This document shows, piece by piece, positions 25,112-34,112 of a stretch of 64,000 nucleotides of DNA. Source of the stretch: CAWGMT01 sp963823675 (GTDB lineage: Bacteria > Planctomycetota > Planctomycetia > Isosphaerales > Isosphaeraceae); assembly GCA_963823675.1 (NCBI GenBank), contig CAWGMT010000020.1, positions 248,001 through 312,000 on the forward strand. Direction: 5' to 3'. Under the pieces are notes generated by a model. The model was given only the letters and a program-made list of their open reading frames with translations, was not told where the DNA came from and did not search any database. How positions within the stretch are numbered: position 1 is the first letter of the stretch; each line of letters starts with the position of its first letter. Made by a program: the position numbers and the translations under genes.

Positions 25112-25267
25112 CTTCCCGAACCCACGGCCGTGCGGCCTTTCGCAGGCGCCGCGCGAAAATAGGTTCTGCGAATTCATCGTTGCGGTGCAGGCGTCCCACC
25201 TGGCGGTACGGGGAACGCAGGCGGGACGCCGGCACCACAACTGGCCATGTCAATTCTTCCCGGTTCC

Positions 25268-25637
25268 TTACTTCGCCCGCACGAGGGCCCCGACGGCGTC
25301 GATAGCCCGGTCAACCTCGTCCTGGTTCGTGTAGCATGCACAACCGAACCGCAGGAGCCCGTCGCGTTCCGCGCCGAGCCGCTTCGCGACGGTCATCGCG
25401 TAGAAGTTGCCGTGGGAGGCGAAGATCCCGCGCGCGGCGAGCTGGCGGCTGGCGTCGGCGGACGGGCAGCCTGCGATTGTACAGGCCAGGGTCGGCGTGC
25501 GCGGGGCACCGGGGGGAGGACCGTGGAGCCGTACGCCTCCGATCGTGCTCAGGCCGTCCCAGAGTCGCAAGAAGAGCGCCGAGCTGCGTTCGTCCAGCTT
25601 GTCGTAGACCACGCCGAGCCGCTGGCGGCGTGAGAGA
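25268..25637 (-). CDS. Class-V aminotransferase, C-terminal frame
   Basis: The C-terminal domain of the enzyme encoded at 25638-26532: LSRRQRLGVVYDKLDERSSA, TIGGVRLHGPPPGAPRTPTL, LAARGIFASHGNFYAMTVAK and DGLLRFGCACYTNQDEVDRA. The last motif, LRFGxxxYTNxDEVDR, is the standard C-terminal signature of cysteine desulfurase-like enzymes (the LRxSxxxYNTxEEVDR position). It joins the N-terminal frame after removal of two bases in the TC repeat at 25631-25638. Confidence 0.8.
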
Positions 25638-26532
25638 GCCGCGCGCCGGCCGGCCCGATTGCCAGCGAGGCGGCGAAATCGACCGCGGCCGCGGCACCCA
25701 CGATCCCTTCGTGGTTCTGGGTCCCGGTCTCGAGCCGTTCCGGTGCCGTTTCGGGCGCGGGCTCCAGCCTGGGAGCATCGAGCGACTCGATCTGTTCGCG
25801 CTTCCCATAAAGGACACCCACATGCGGCCCGTAGAACTTGTAGGCCGAGCAAGCCAGAAAGTCGCAGTCCCATTGCCGGACATCGACAAGCTGATGGGGC
25901 GCGAAGTGGACGGCATCAACAAACGCAAGGGCGCCGGCTTCGTGGGCCATCGCGACGGCCCGCGGAATGTCGTTGATCGTCCCGATCGCATTGGATGCGG
26001 CCCCGATCGCCAGGACGCGAACCCGGTGGTCGGCCAGGCAGCGCATGAGGTCGTCCCAATCCAGCTCGCCGGTCACCGGGATCATCCGAACCTGAAGGAT
26101 CTTCACATCTCGTTCGCGCTCGAGCGCTCGCCACGGGTCGATATTGGCATGATGGTCCAGCTCGGTAACGACGACCGCGTCGCCAGGCCCCAGCCGCCGC
26201 CCCAGGGCCCTGGCCAGGTGAAACGTCAGCGTGGTCATGTTGGGGCCAAAGGCGATTTCGTCGGGGGCGGCGTTGAGCAAGTCGGCCATCGCGCCGCGGG
26301 CCGTCCGGAGCGCCGCATCGGTCTCGGCGCTGGTCGGAAACGCCCAGTGGGTGTTGGCATTATGATGAACCAGGTAATCGGTCATCGCCTCGACGACGAC
26401 CCGCGGGACCTGAGTCCCGCCTGGTCCATCGAAATAGGCCACGTGATGGCCGTGGCAGACCCGCTCCAGTGCGGGGAAAGCCGCACGAATCTGGGCGGTC
26501 GATGCGACGGTCTGCCCGGAATGGTGATCCAT
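25638..26532 (-). CDS. Cysteine desulfurase-like class-V aminotransferase, N-terminal frame
   Basis: A PLP-dependent enzyme. It begins MDHHSGQTVASTAQIRAAFP at ATG 26532. Motifs are VAYFDGPGGTQVPRVVVEAM, NANTHWAFPTSAETDAALRT, GPNMTTLTFHLARALGR, VTELDHHANIDPWRALERE, FVDAVHFAPHQLVD and SAYKFYGPHVGVLYGKRE, where the Lys of SAYKFYGPH is the PLP Schiff-base residue. The SAYKFYGPHxGVLYG form places it in the VC1184-like subgroup (TIGR01976), whose substrate is not established. The frame is lost after ARLSHAAS near 25635 and continues at 25268-25637. Restored, it is about 420 residues, normal for the family. Confidence 0.88.
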
Positions 26533-26568
26533 GGGCGGGCTCCTGTGCGTGCCTGAGGCGCCGGGCAA

Positions 26569-26649
26569 GAATTCGTGTCGCCTTTCGCTCCGCGAAAGGA
26601 CACTCCTTGGCAGAGCGAAAGGCGCCTTTGCCGGCAAGTTGAATTCGTG
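26569..26649. repeat. Palindromic MITE/REP-like element flanked by 9-bp direct repeats
   Basis: CGCCTTTCGCTC (26579-26590) pairs perfectly with GAGCGAAAGGCG (26613-26624). The hairpin is flanked by the direct repeat GAATTCGTG at 26569-26577 and 26641-26649, as a target-site duplication would be. A related palindrome sits inside the membrane-protein gene at 42433-42482, so this is a dispersed family. It lies in the 125-base gap between the adaptor and aminotransferase genes. Confidence 0.7.
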
Positions 26650-26656
26650 CAGCTCC

Positions 26657-28648
26657 TCAATCCTGGGCCGCCCCGCCGCGCGGGGAGGGATGCGGTCCGC
26701 GGCCCTCCTCATGGTGAGCGTCAAGATGCCCTTCATGACCCTTCTCGCTGCGGGCCAGGGCCAGCTCGGCTCTGGCGACCTTCACATCGACTTTGGCCTT
26801 GGAAAGTGCGGCCATTTTCAAGCGGAGCTCGGCCTTCGCGGTTTCGATGGCGGCTTTCGCCGCGTCCCGCGCGGCGGTGCTCGCCTTCAACTGGTTCGTC
26901 GACTCCCGGAGCACCTGGGCGTCGACCACGCCCCGGTCAACTTCGCGTTTCAGCCGCGTGACATCCGAGGTCCAGCGATCGGCGTCGGCCTGGTAGTTGG
27001 TCAGCATCAAGTGGGCCCTGTTGAGGCGAGCTTCGGCCACCTGGACATCGGCTTCGGCTACTTTCACCATCTCGAGCGCCTGTTCGACCCGCAACTGATC
27101 GAGCGCGAAAGTCGCCGCTTCTGTCCCGCCAGCCTCGACCTGATCGGGACCTGAGGAAGCGGCCGAGCCGTGGTGCTCCGCACGGCCCTCGTCGGGCTCG
27201 GAAACGGGATTCGACAGGCGACGGCCAGGCGTGGTACTCGCCGCTAGGGCCTTGTTCGTCGGCGGACCGACCCGCACGGCGGCGCCATCGGCGAGCATCG
27301 ATAGGTTGCCCACGATCACCTGTTCCGAGCCGTCGATCGGCACCCAGGTTTCATCGCCGGTGGGCTCTCCGTGGGAGGTCGGCACGCGACGCGCGACGAC
27401 CTCGATCCACTCGCCGTCGCTAGCGCCTGTCTCGATCTCGGTGGAAACAGCATGCCCGTTTGCGTATGTCCAGCAACAGGTCTTGTCGCCGCTCTTGATG
27501 ATTGCCCCGACCGGTAATGCGCGGGCTGCGGGCCGCTCGATGACCACCTTGACGTAGGCGTACATCCCGGGCAGGAGCTGGCTGCCGGGGTTGGGCAGAT
27601 CGATCTCAGCACGGAGCGTACGGGTCTTGGAATTCAAGGCCCACGAGGTGCGCGTGATCGTGGCCGGAATCGGCCGGTCCCGGTACGCCTTGGCGACCAC
27701 GCTCGCCTTGGTCCCGACGTCGACATAGTTGGCGTCCTGCTCGGGGATATCGACGAAGATTCGGACGATGTTGGTGCGATCGACCACGTAGATCGGCGCA
27801 GCGCCCACGGCGGGCTGGACAAAATCGAAAGTGTTGGCATTCCGCGCCACGATCACACCATCGAACGGCGCGGTCAGTCTGAGATAGCTGATCCACGCCT
27901 TGAGCCGGTTCTCCTCGCTCCGGGCCACGGTCAGGGCGGCGTCGGCGACCTTGACGTCGCGCTTGCCCTTTGCCAGCGCGGCCTGCTTTGCGAGCAGCTC
28001 CGCCTCTGTGTTCTCGACGGCCGCCTTGGCCGCGTCCCGCGCGGCGGTGCTCGATTTCAACTGATTCGTCGATTCCTGCATGACCTGGGGATCAACCACT
28101 TTCCGATCGACCTCGCGCTTCAGCCGCTTGGCCTCCGAGTTCCAGCGTTCGACTTCGGCCTCGTATTTGGCCAGGATCGACCGGGCCTCCTTGACGCGAG
28201 CTTGGGCCGCCTGGACGTCGGCCTCCGCCACCGTCACCACATCGAGCGCTAGACCGATCCGTTCTCTCTCGAGCTTGACCGCTGCGTTCTTCGTCTCGTG
28301 ATCTTCGAGGACCTCGGGCGCGAACAGGGTGGCGAGCACGTCGCCCTTCTTCACCCGATCGCCGATGTCAACGTTCCACTTCTCGACGTATCCAGCTATC
28401 TTCGAGCGGATCGCCGTACGCTCGTAACTTTCAATAAAGCACGCACGCCCGATGACCCGGACGATGTGCCGGACCGCCGGATGGATGACCTGGACGGTCG
28501 GGACTTGCTTGCCTTGCCCGTCGGCCGACGGCGACGCTTGATGCACGTCTCGCTTGGCTTGGGCGGGTTGAGCGTTCGCCCCGGCCGGCAAGATGAGGTA
28601 AACGAGGCCGATAGCCGCAAGCATCCCCACTCTCGTGTGTTTGCGCAT
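26657..28648 (-). CDS. HlyD/RND-type periplasmic adaptor with duplicated coiled-coil hairpin
   Basis: 663 residues from ATG at 28648 (GGGAG seven bases upstream). The signal is MLAAIGLVYLILPAGANA. The core is a membrane fusion protein: RSKIAGYVEKWNVDIGDRVK lipoyl half, a long hairpin (EADVQAAQARVKEARSILAK to KVADAALTVARSEENRLKAW), APFDGVIVARNANTFDFVQP second lipoyl half, and a beta-barrel ending with LPNPGSQLLPGMYAYVKVVI. It normally would end near residue 490. Here a linker is followed by a second copy of one hairpin region (MVKVAEADVQVAEARLNRAH to KVDVKVARAELALARSEKGH), then a His-rich tail HEGHLDAHHEEGRGPH. No pump gene adjoins it. The tail could bind metal; that is inference. Confidence 0.88.
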   Translation of the reverse strand: MRKHTRVGMLAAIGLVYLILPAGANAQPAQAKRDVHQASPSADGQGKQVPTVQVIHPAVRHIVRVIGRACFIESYERTAIRSKIAGYVEKWNVDIGDRVKKGDVLATLFAPEVLEDHETKNAAVKLERERIGLALDVVTVAEADVQAAQARVKEARSILAKYEAEVERWNSEAKRLKREVDRKVVDPQVMQESTNQLKSSTAARDAAKAAVENTEAELLAKQAALAKGKRDVKVADAALTVARSEENRLKAWISYLRLTAPFDGVIVARNANTFDFVQPAVGAAPIYVVDRTNIVRIFVDIPEQDANYVDVGTKASVVAKAYRDRPIPATITRTSWALNSKTRTLRAEIDLPNPGSQLLPGMYAYVKVVIERPAARALPVGAIIKSGDKTCCWTYANGHAVSTEIETGASDGEWIEVVARRVPTSHGEPTGDETWVPIDGSEQVIVGNLSMLADGAAVRVGPPTNKALAASTTPGRRLSNPVSEPDEGRAEHHGSAASSGPDQVEAGGTEAATFALDQLRVEQALEMVKVAEADVQVAEARLNRAHLMLTNYQADADRWTSDVTRLKREVDRGVVDAQVLRESTNQLKASTAARDAAKAAIETAKAELRLKMAALSKAKVDVKVARAELALARSEKGHEGHLDAHHEEGRGPHPSPRGGAAQD

Positions 28649-28840
28649 GTTGAGTCTCCCGGCTGAGTGCCGCGCCAAGGGTGCCGATTACCCGGCGTTC
28701 TTCGGTCAATCATGAAGCGGAGGCAAGTCCAGCAATCCACGGCGTGGCGTTTTCTGCGAGTACCTCTGCGTTGTCTCGATCAAGAAGATCTTCTAGAATT
28801 CTACTCATTACCAATCAGGGAATCGAGGCGGGAGGACAAC

Positions 28841-29134
28841 ATGATCTGCGTTGCCGTCACCTACGTGATCAAACCGGGATTCGAAGACCAAGCCGTCGCG
28901 CTCTTCGGCAAGCTGACCGAACCTACCCGCGCCGAGCCGGGCTGCCGGATGTATCTGGCGCATCGATCGGCGACCGATCCGCGGCGATTCTTCCTGTATG
29001 AACAGTACGACGATCAGGCAGCACTCGATGCCCACCGCGCATCGCCTCACTTCGAGCAGTTCGCCAAGGGTGGCCTGTTTCCCATCATCGAAAGCCGCTT
29101 CCCCGAGATCTACGCGCCGCTCACGACTTCATGA
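28841..29134 (+). CDS. Antibiotic biosynthesis monooxygenase (ABM) domain protein
   Basis: 97 residues with a strong GGGAGG site six bases before the ATG. MICVAVTYVIKPGFEDQAVA, LTEPTRAEPGCRMYLAHRSA, FFLYEQYDDQAALDAHRASP and HFEQF are the ABM/YgiN ferredoxin-like fold with the conserved PGC and HxxSPHF motifs. Such proteins are dimeric cofactor-free monooxygenases or small-molecule binders; the substrate cannot be told from sequence. It is transcribed divergently from the adaptor gene. Confidence 0.88.
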   Translation: MICVAVTYVIKPGFEDQAVALFGKLTEPTRAEPGCRMYLAHRSATDPRRFFLYEQYDDQAALDAHRASPHFEQFAKGGLFPIIESRFPEIYAPLTTS

Positions 29135-29276
29135 GTCCGATGCGCTGGTTCGGGATCAGGGAGATCCTGCCACTGCCGTCGACACTCAGATACCGGCGAG
29201 CGATCAAACGGATCGACGACATCATCTACGGATTCATCCCTGAAATACACCGAGTGGGTCGTCCGCGAGACCATGA

Positions 29277-32195
29277 TCAATCAATCAGCGGCTGCGTGCT
29301 CCGAAGATAGGCGAAAAGGTCACGCACTTGCTGGCCGCTCAGCTTGGTGATCAGGCCCTCCGGCATCAGGGAGGTCGGACTGGTACGCATCAGATCGACC
29401 AGGGAGCGCGCCAGCGTAAGCTCCTTGCCATCGCTGCCCCGTACCACGATGGCGTTCTTATCCTGTTCGACCAGCACGCCCGAGACGACCCGGCCGTCGG
29501 TCATGGCGATCGTGTACGTGGGATATCCCTCGCGGATCTCGCCGCTGGGGTTCACGATCGAGAGCAGCATCGTTTCCAGGTCGTCGCGCCGGTAGGTCGT
29601 GAGGTCGGGGCCTACCTTACCGCCCTTGCCGAAGAGCGTGTGGCAGCGGGCGCACTCCTGTTCAAAGATCTGCTCGCCCGGCTTGGGAACTCCAGGTCCC
29701 GCGTTGATCACGGTCATCAGCCTGCTGATCTGCGCGTAACGCTCGGCCGTCGTCAACGGCTTGACGCTGCCGAAGAGCTTCGTCGCCCGCGATGTCAGTC
29801 GCGCATCGCCCAGGAGCAAGAACCGCGCGGCGATTTCGGGGGGCACGGTCTGAGGGTCGATGGCCTGCGCCTCGATCGCGGCGAGGAATCGATCGGCCCA
29901 CCCGCGGCGGGAAACCAGCACGGTCTGGGCCGCGGCCAGCACATCGTCGGACATGTTGGCGTATGCCTTGAGAACCTCGCTGGCGATGAACGGGTCCGGG
30001 TAGATCGCCAGTGCGGTCAAGGCAGCGCTCCGCAAGGCATTGTCGGGCGATTGACAGGCGAGCCGAAGAACGACCGGCATGCAGGCCGGCTGCTTCACCT
30101 CACCCAGGACCTGCAAGAGCTGGAGCTGCTTGGCATGGTCGCCACGCTCGTCACCCAGGAGGCGCAGCGTCTCGGCCACGGCCTCGGGCTTGCCCTGGCG
30201 CAGACCGAGCGTCACCGACTGCCCTCCATGGCGTCCCAGCGCCAGGGCGAGCTCCGGCGGCAGCGCGGCCAGCGACCGGCCCACATAGGCAGTCTCGAAC
30301 CCCGCCACGAGCTGCCTGATCTGATCCGGACCAGGCGCCAGGGTCAACAGCCGGGCGCAGCGGGTCAGGTCCTGCCTGGTTCCGGCCGCGGCAAATCGCC
30401 GCATCAGCCGCTCCGTGATGCTCGTCTTCACCAGCGGCAGGTCCCAGACCGCGCGGTCCTCAAATAGAGCCAGGACCGCCTCAGGCTGAGCTGCGACCTT
30501 CGCCTCCAGCGCCCACCAAAGCAACAGCGGCAGATGAATGTCGCGGGCGTCCTCGCTTCGTGCCAGAAGCGCGCGCACGACCGGCAGTGCGTCCCGGGCC
30601 GGCAGCCGCCTCGCCGAGCAGGCGAGCTGACTGCGAACCTCGACGTCTGGCTCGATTGCCGCCCGCCGGGCGAGCGCCGCGGCAACCGCCGGCGAAACCA
30701 AGAGCCCATCGCACAGAAGTCGCGCCGTCCACAACCGGACATGAGGGTCGGCGTGCTCGAGCGTTCTCAGGGCCGTTGCATCGTCCAGCCCGCCGACCAG
30801 ATTCAGGGCCCAGAGCGCCTCGAGGGCAAGCTGTCCCCTCTCGTCCTCGATCAGCCGCTTGAGCTCGGACGCGGCGGACCGATCTTTGCGATCGCCGATC
30901 AACCGGAGTGCCGTCTGGCGCGTCCACCGGTTGCGATCCGCCAGCCGCCCGATGAGCTCGGCGGTAGAGAGCCGCGACAGGTCCGTGAGCTTGACTGCCA
31001 AAGCAGCGCCCTGCGCTTCGAGCCGATAGATCCGCCCCTTGGCCGTGTCGATCTGTCCCTCGTGGTTGCGATAGTGATTGATCTGACGATCGTACCAGTC
31101 GGCGATGTAGAGCGCGCCATCGGGCCCGAGCTTGATATCCACCGGCCGGAACCAGGAGTCGCGGGTCGAGACCGCCAGACCGACATCGCGGGTCTGGAAC
31201 GACGAGCCGTCCGCGCGGACCTGGCTCATCACCACATGGTTCAAGAGCGGCGCCACGCCGAAAAGCAGGCCGCGATAGCGCTCGGGTAGCGCATCGGCCT
31301 CGTAGATGGCAAACGTGTGCGTGAACCGGGGCACCCGGTTGTGCTTCATCGCGGCGAAGTAGCCGAAGGCATAGGGGTTCGACAGCGGCCCGTGCTTGTT
31401 GAAACCTTTCTGATAATAACCGCCCTGAACATAGTGAAACCCGCGGGTATCGCCGCCGTTGTGGCCGGAATAGATCCGCCCCTTGGCGTCGATCTCGACG
31501 CCAAACGCGTTGCCACCTCCCTCCGCGAAGACCTCGTAGCGGCGCGTCTCGGGATGGTACCGCCAGATGAGCTGGCCCATCGAGTGCGCCGGCTCCTTGC
31601 CGGCATCGAGACCCGGACGACTGACATGTCCCGTGACGGTTGACCCTTGAGCCGCATAGAGCCAGCCATCAGGCCCAAAGCACAGGCTATTCACCACCGA
31701 GTGGGTGTCTTCCAGCCCGAAGCCCTGAAGATGAACCTCGGGATCGCCATCGGGCACGTCGTCGTTGTTTCGGTCGGGATAGAACAAGAGATAAGGCGGG
31801 TTGAGCACCCACACGCCTCCCCGTCCCCGCGCCACGGCGGTTGCGATGTTCAGGCCGTTGACAAACGTCGTGTGCCGGTCGAAGACGCCGTCGCCGTCGG
31901 AATCCTCGTGGATCGTGATCTTGTCCTTGCCTCGGAAGTGGCGCGGAGGCGGAGGCGGAACCTTGTCATAAACGGCCCGCCACACACCATCGCGGCTGAC
32001 CATCTTCAACCCCGCCGGAAACGGATACTGGAGATACTGGACCACCCACAGCCGGCCCCTTTCGTCGAAGCTGAGCGAGACCGGCTGCCGGACGATCGGC
32101 TCGGCCAGCATCAGCTCGATCTCGAGATCATCGGGCACCTTGAACCTGGCCAGGGCCTCGCGGGGCGAGAGCGCGCCCTGGCCACGATCAAAAGG
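29277..32195 (-). CDS. PVC-type membrane-bound dehydrogenase/haem-binding (CxxCH) domain
   Basis: This is the distal part of a large chain. It opens with ALSPREALARFKVPDDLEIE and LMLAEPIVRQPVSLSFDERG (a sorbosone/glucose-dehydrogenase-like propeller to about GALYIADWYDRQINHYRNHE). A long run of HEAT repeats follows, then a cytochrome c domain with ECARCHTLFGKGGKVGPDLT (CxxCH haem site) about 128 codons from the end, and a C-terminal DGRVVSGVLVEQDKNAIVVR strand pair. This domain set is characteristic of Planctomycetes-Verrucomicrobia. In this frame the first ATG is at 32138, but the family motif starts about 20 codons earlier, which indicates that the frame continues from the ThuA gene upstream through a missing base in the C-run at 32194-32198. 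Confidence 0.9.
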   Translation of the reverse strand, partial: PFDRGQGALSPREALARFKVPDDLEIELMLAEPIVRQPVSLSFDERGRLWVVQYLQYPFPAGLKMVSRDGVWRAVYDKVPPPPPRHFRGKDKITIHEDSDGDGVFDRHTTFVNGLNIATAVARGRGGVWVLNPPYLLFYPDRNNDDVPDGDPEVHLQGFGLEDTHSVVNSLCFGPDGWLYAAQGSTVTGHVSRPGLDAGKEPAHSMGQLIWRYHPETRRYEVFAEGGGNAFGVEIDAKGRIYSGHNGGDTRGFHYVQGGYYQKGFNKHGPLSNPYAFGYFAAMKHNRVPRFTHTFAIYEADALPERYRGLLFGVAPLLNHVVMSQVRADGSSFQTRDVGLAVSTRDSWFRPVDIKLGPDGALYIADWYDRQINHYRNHEGQIDTAKGRIYRLEAQGAALAVKLTDLSRLSTAELIGRLADRNRWTRQTALRLIGDRKDRSAASELKRLIEDERGQLALEALWALNLVGGLDDATALRTLEHADPHVRLWTARLLCDGLLVSPAVAAALARRAAIEPDVEVRSQLACSARRLPARDALPVVRALLARSEDARDIHLPLLLWWALEAKVAAQPEAVLALFEDRAVWDLPLVKTSITERLMRRFAAAGTRQDLTRCARLLTLAPGPDQIRQLVAGFETAYVGRSLAALPPELALALGRHGGQSVTLGLRQGKPEAVAETLRLLGDERGDHAKQLQLLQVLGEVKQPACMPVVLRLACQSPDNALRSAALTALAIYPDPFIASEVLKAYANMSDDVLAAAQTVLVSRRGWADRFLAAIEAQAIDPQTVPPEIAARFLLLGDARLTSRATKLFGSVKPLTTAERYAQISRLMTVINAGPGVPKPGEQIFEQECARCHTLFGKGGKVGPDLTTYRRDDLETMLLSIVNPSGEIREGYPTYTIAMTDGRVVSGVLVEQDKNAIVVRGSDGKELTLARSLVDLMRTSPTSLMPEGLITKLSGQQVRDLFAYLRSTQPLID

Positions 32196-33853
32196 GGGCG
32201 CGTCTCCGCAGAAGCGGCCTTGCCGGCGCCAGCATCGTTTGCCCTGGAACCACGCACGGCCTGAGTTGGTTGGCGGTCGAGCGCCCAGAAAATCGCGTTG
32301 CGGAGCAGCCGGCGAAACGATGGGTTGTCGAAGTCACCCGGATGGCCGAGCGATGTGTAGAAGATGCGCGATGAGCCGTTGCCGTTGATCCAGGCCACCG
32401 GCTCGGCCGGATGGCCGGAGACTGTTCCCACAAGCAGCGCCTGGGTTCCGGCCGCCAGGGGACCTGTCTTGTAGAGCGTGCCGGCGCTCGTAAACGGTGT
32501 CTCGACGTCGCGAACGATCGGGTGCGGTTTGTCCGTCGGCGCCAGCGAGATCGCCGCGCGGAGATCGCCGGGATAGTGGCCGGTGTAATGGCCGCCCAGC
32601 ACGTCGGGATCGAAGGTGGTCCACTCGACGTGTCCGGGCGGGGCCTTGCCGCGGGTATCGAAGGCATGGCAGGCCGTGCGGATCCCGACCAGCGGCTTGC
32701 CCGCCGCGAGGTACTTGCGAATGATCGCCATCTGGCCGGCCTCGGGCGCGCGGCGGCGCACGCTCAGGACCAGCAGGTCGGCGTCGTCGAGCGCAACGGC
32801 ACCCTTGAAGTCGTGAGGCGTTTTCGGGTCGGCGATCACGAACGTGCAGCGGACGCCCAGCGGCTCGAGCTCCTTGTCGGCGAAGGCCGGCAGCGTTGTC
32901 TCGGTCTTGTATTCGTCCTCGCCGATCAAGAACACGGCACGCGGGCGGGTCTCGCCGCCAAACCGGAACGCGGGCTGGCCCGTCAAGTCGGTCGAGGTGA
33001 TTGTCGGGGCGACGTACTTCTCGATGTGCTCGACAATCCGGTTGGTTCCCTCGAAGTGGCTGACATAGGGCCAGCTTCGCGAGTTATACATGGTGTCGGT
33101 CAGGTCGCGGACCAGGACGACGTTCTTTCCGTGGCTGGCCATCTGCCTCAGGCCGAACGGCCGGCCGAGCACGCACATATTTGTATGCACGCCCATGAGC
33201 ATTAAATTGGTGATTCCGCGGCTCTCGAGCAGGTTCCAGATCTCGACGCCCGAGTCGCTGATGGCGTCCTCGTCATGGATCTCGATGGCGGCGATCTGCG
33301 ACTTCCAGGGCGATCCCTGCGGGCACTTCGGCCCGTCGTCGCAGCCGCCGTCGGTCTGGTCGATGGGATAGGTCCCCTTCTCCTCGGCCGGGATGCGATT
33401 GCACCAGCCGGCGATGTCGGCGGGGAGGTTGGCCGCCTTCGGAGCACTCTGCGCTCGCTTTCGTGCTGGGTGATCCTTGTAGGGCCCCATGCAACTGCTC
33501 GGGGCGTGGATGATCAAGACGCCCTGGGCCCGAGCCGCCGCGACGGCGCGGTTCATCGCCGGGGCCAGTAGGGCGACCCGGCGGCTCGCGCCCCGGCACC
33601 AGTGCTGGTTCCACATATCGCAGATGATGACCGCCGTTCGCGCCGGGTCCCAACGCAGGGTCTTTTGCTGGACGACAAATGAACCCCCGAGAGCGCCTTC
33701 GATTTTCGCGGCGGCCACTCTGGCCCTGGCGTGCAAGACCAGCGGCTCGTGTTCGTTCCCAGCTCGCTTCTCCTGACCCTGGGCCACGAGCGCCAGGGCA
33801 AGAACAGCGAGCCAGATTGCCGCGCCTCGACTGCCTCTGCAAAAGCTGTGCAT
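32196..33853 (-). CDS. Isochorismatase-like plus ThuA domains (N-terminal part of PVC fusion)
   Basis: The start at ATG 33853 is fixed by AAGGAGGA eight bases upstream and by a signal peptide (GAAIWLAVLALALVAQGQEK). Residues about 50-310 are an isochorismatase/cysteine-hydrolase fold: TAVIICDMWNQHWCRGASRR with the catalytic Asp, and LMLMGVHTNMCVLGRPFGLR with the nucleophile Cys. Residues about 330-560 are a ThuA-like glutamine-amidotransferase fold: RAVFLIGEDEYKTETTLPAF, VLSVRRRAPEAGQMAIIRKY, FDPDVLGGHYTGHYPGDLRA and IFYTSLGHPGDFDNPSFRRL. Adding one C at the run 32194-32198 continues it into the PVC domain, giving one secreted protein of about 1525 residues. ThuA-PVC fusions are known; the added isochorismatase domain is uncommon as far as I recall. 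Confidence 0.85.
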
Positions 33854-34112
33854 CAGGGAAATCCTCCTTAACCGCCGAACTGCGACGGGCCTTGTATTCG
33901 CCAGCGATGTCGAGCACCCTCTTGATAATCTACTTCCGGCGGTTGACGAACGCCACTGAGAGTAGTCTTCAGTCCAAGGGCAGGCAGGACTATTCCCGGA
34001 GAGGTCAGTCATAGATCTCATGACCCTCGGGCACCCGATCGACTGCTGTGCCGGTGATCTTGCGGCCCATGTAATAATTCGGCTTTCTCGTGCGGGTCTT
34101 GCCTTCCTGCAG
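33854..34112. other. Intergenic stretch upstream of the isochorismatase fusion
   Basis: About 260 bases carrying the ribosome-binding site AAGGAGGA (near 33861-33870 on the minus strand). I see no gene. A promoter for the large minus-strand gene is expected here, but no clear -35/-10 pair was found. Confidence 0.4.
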
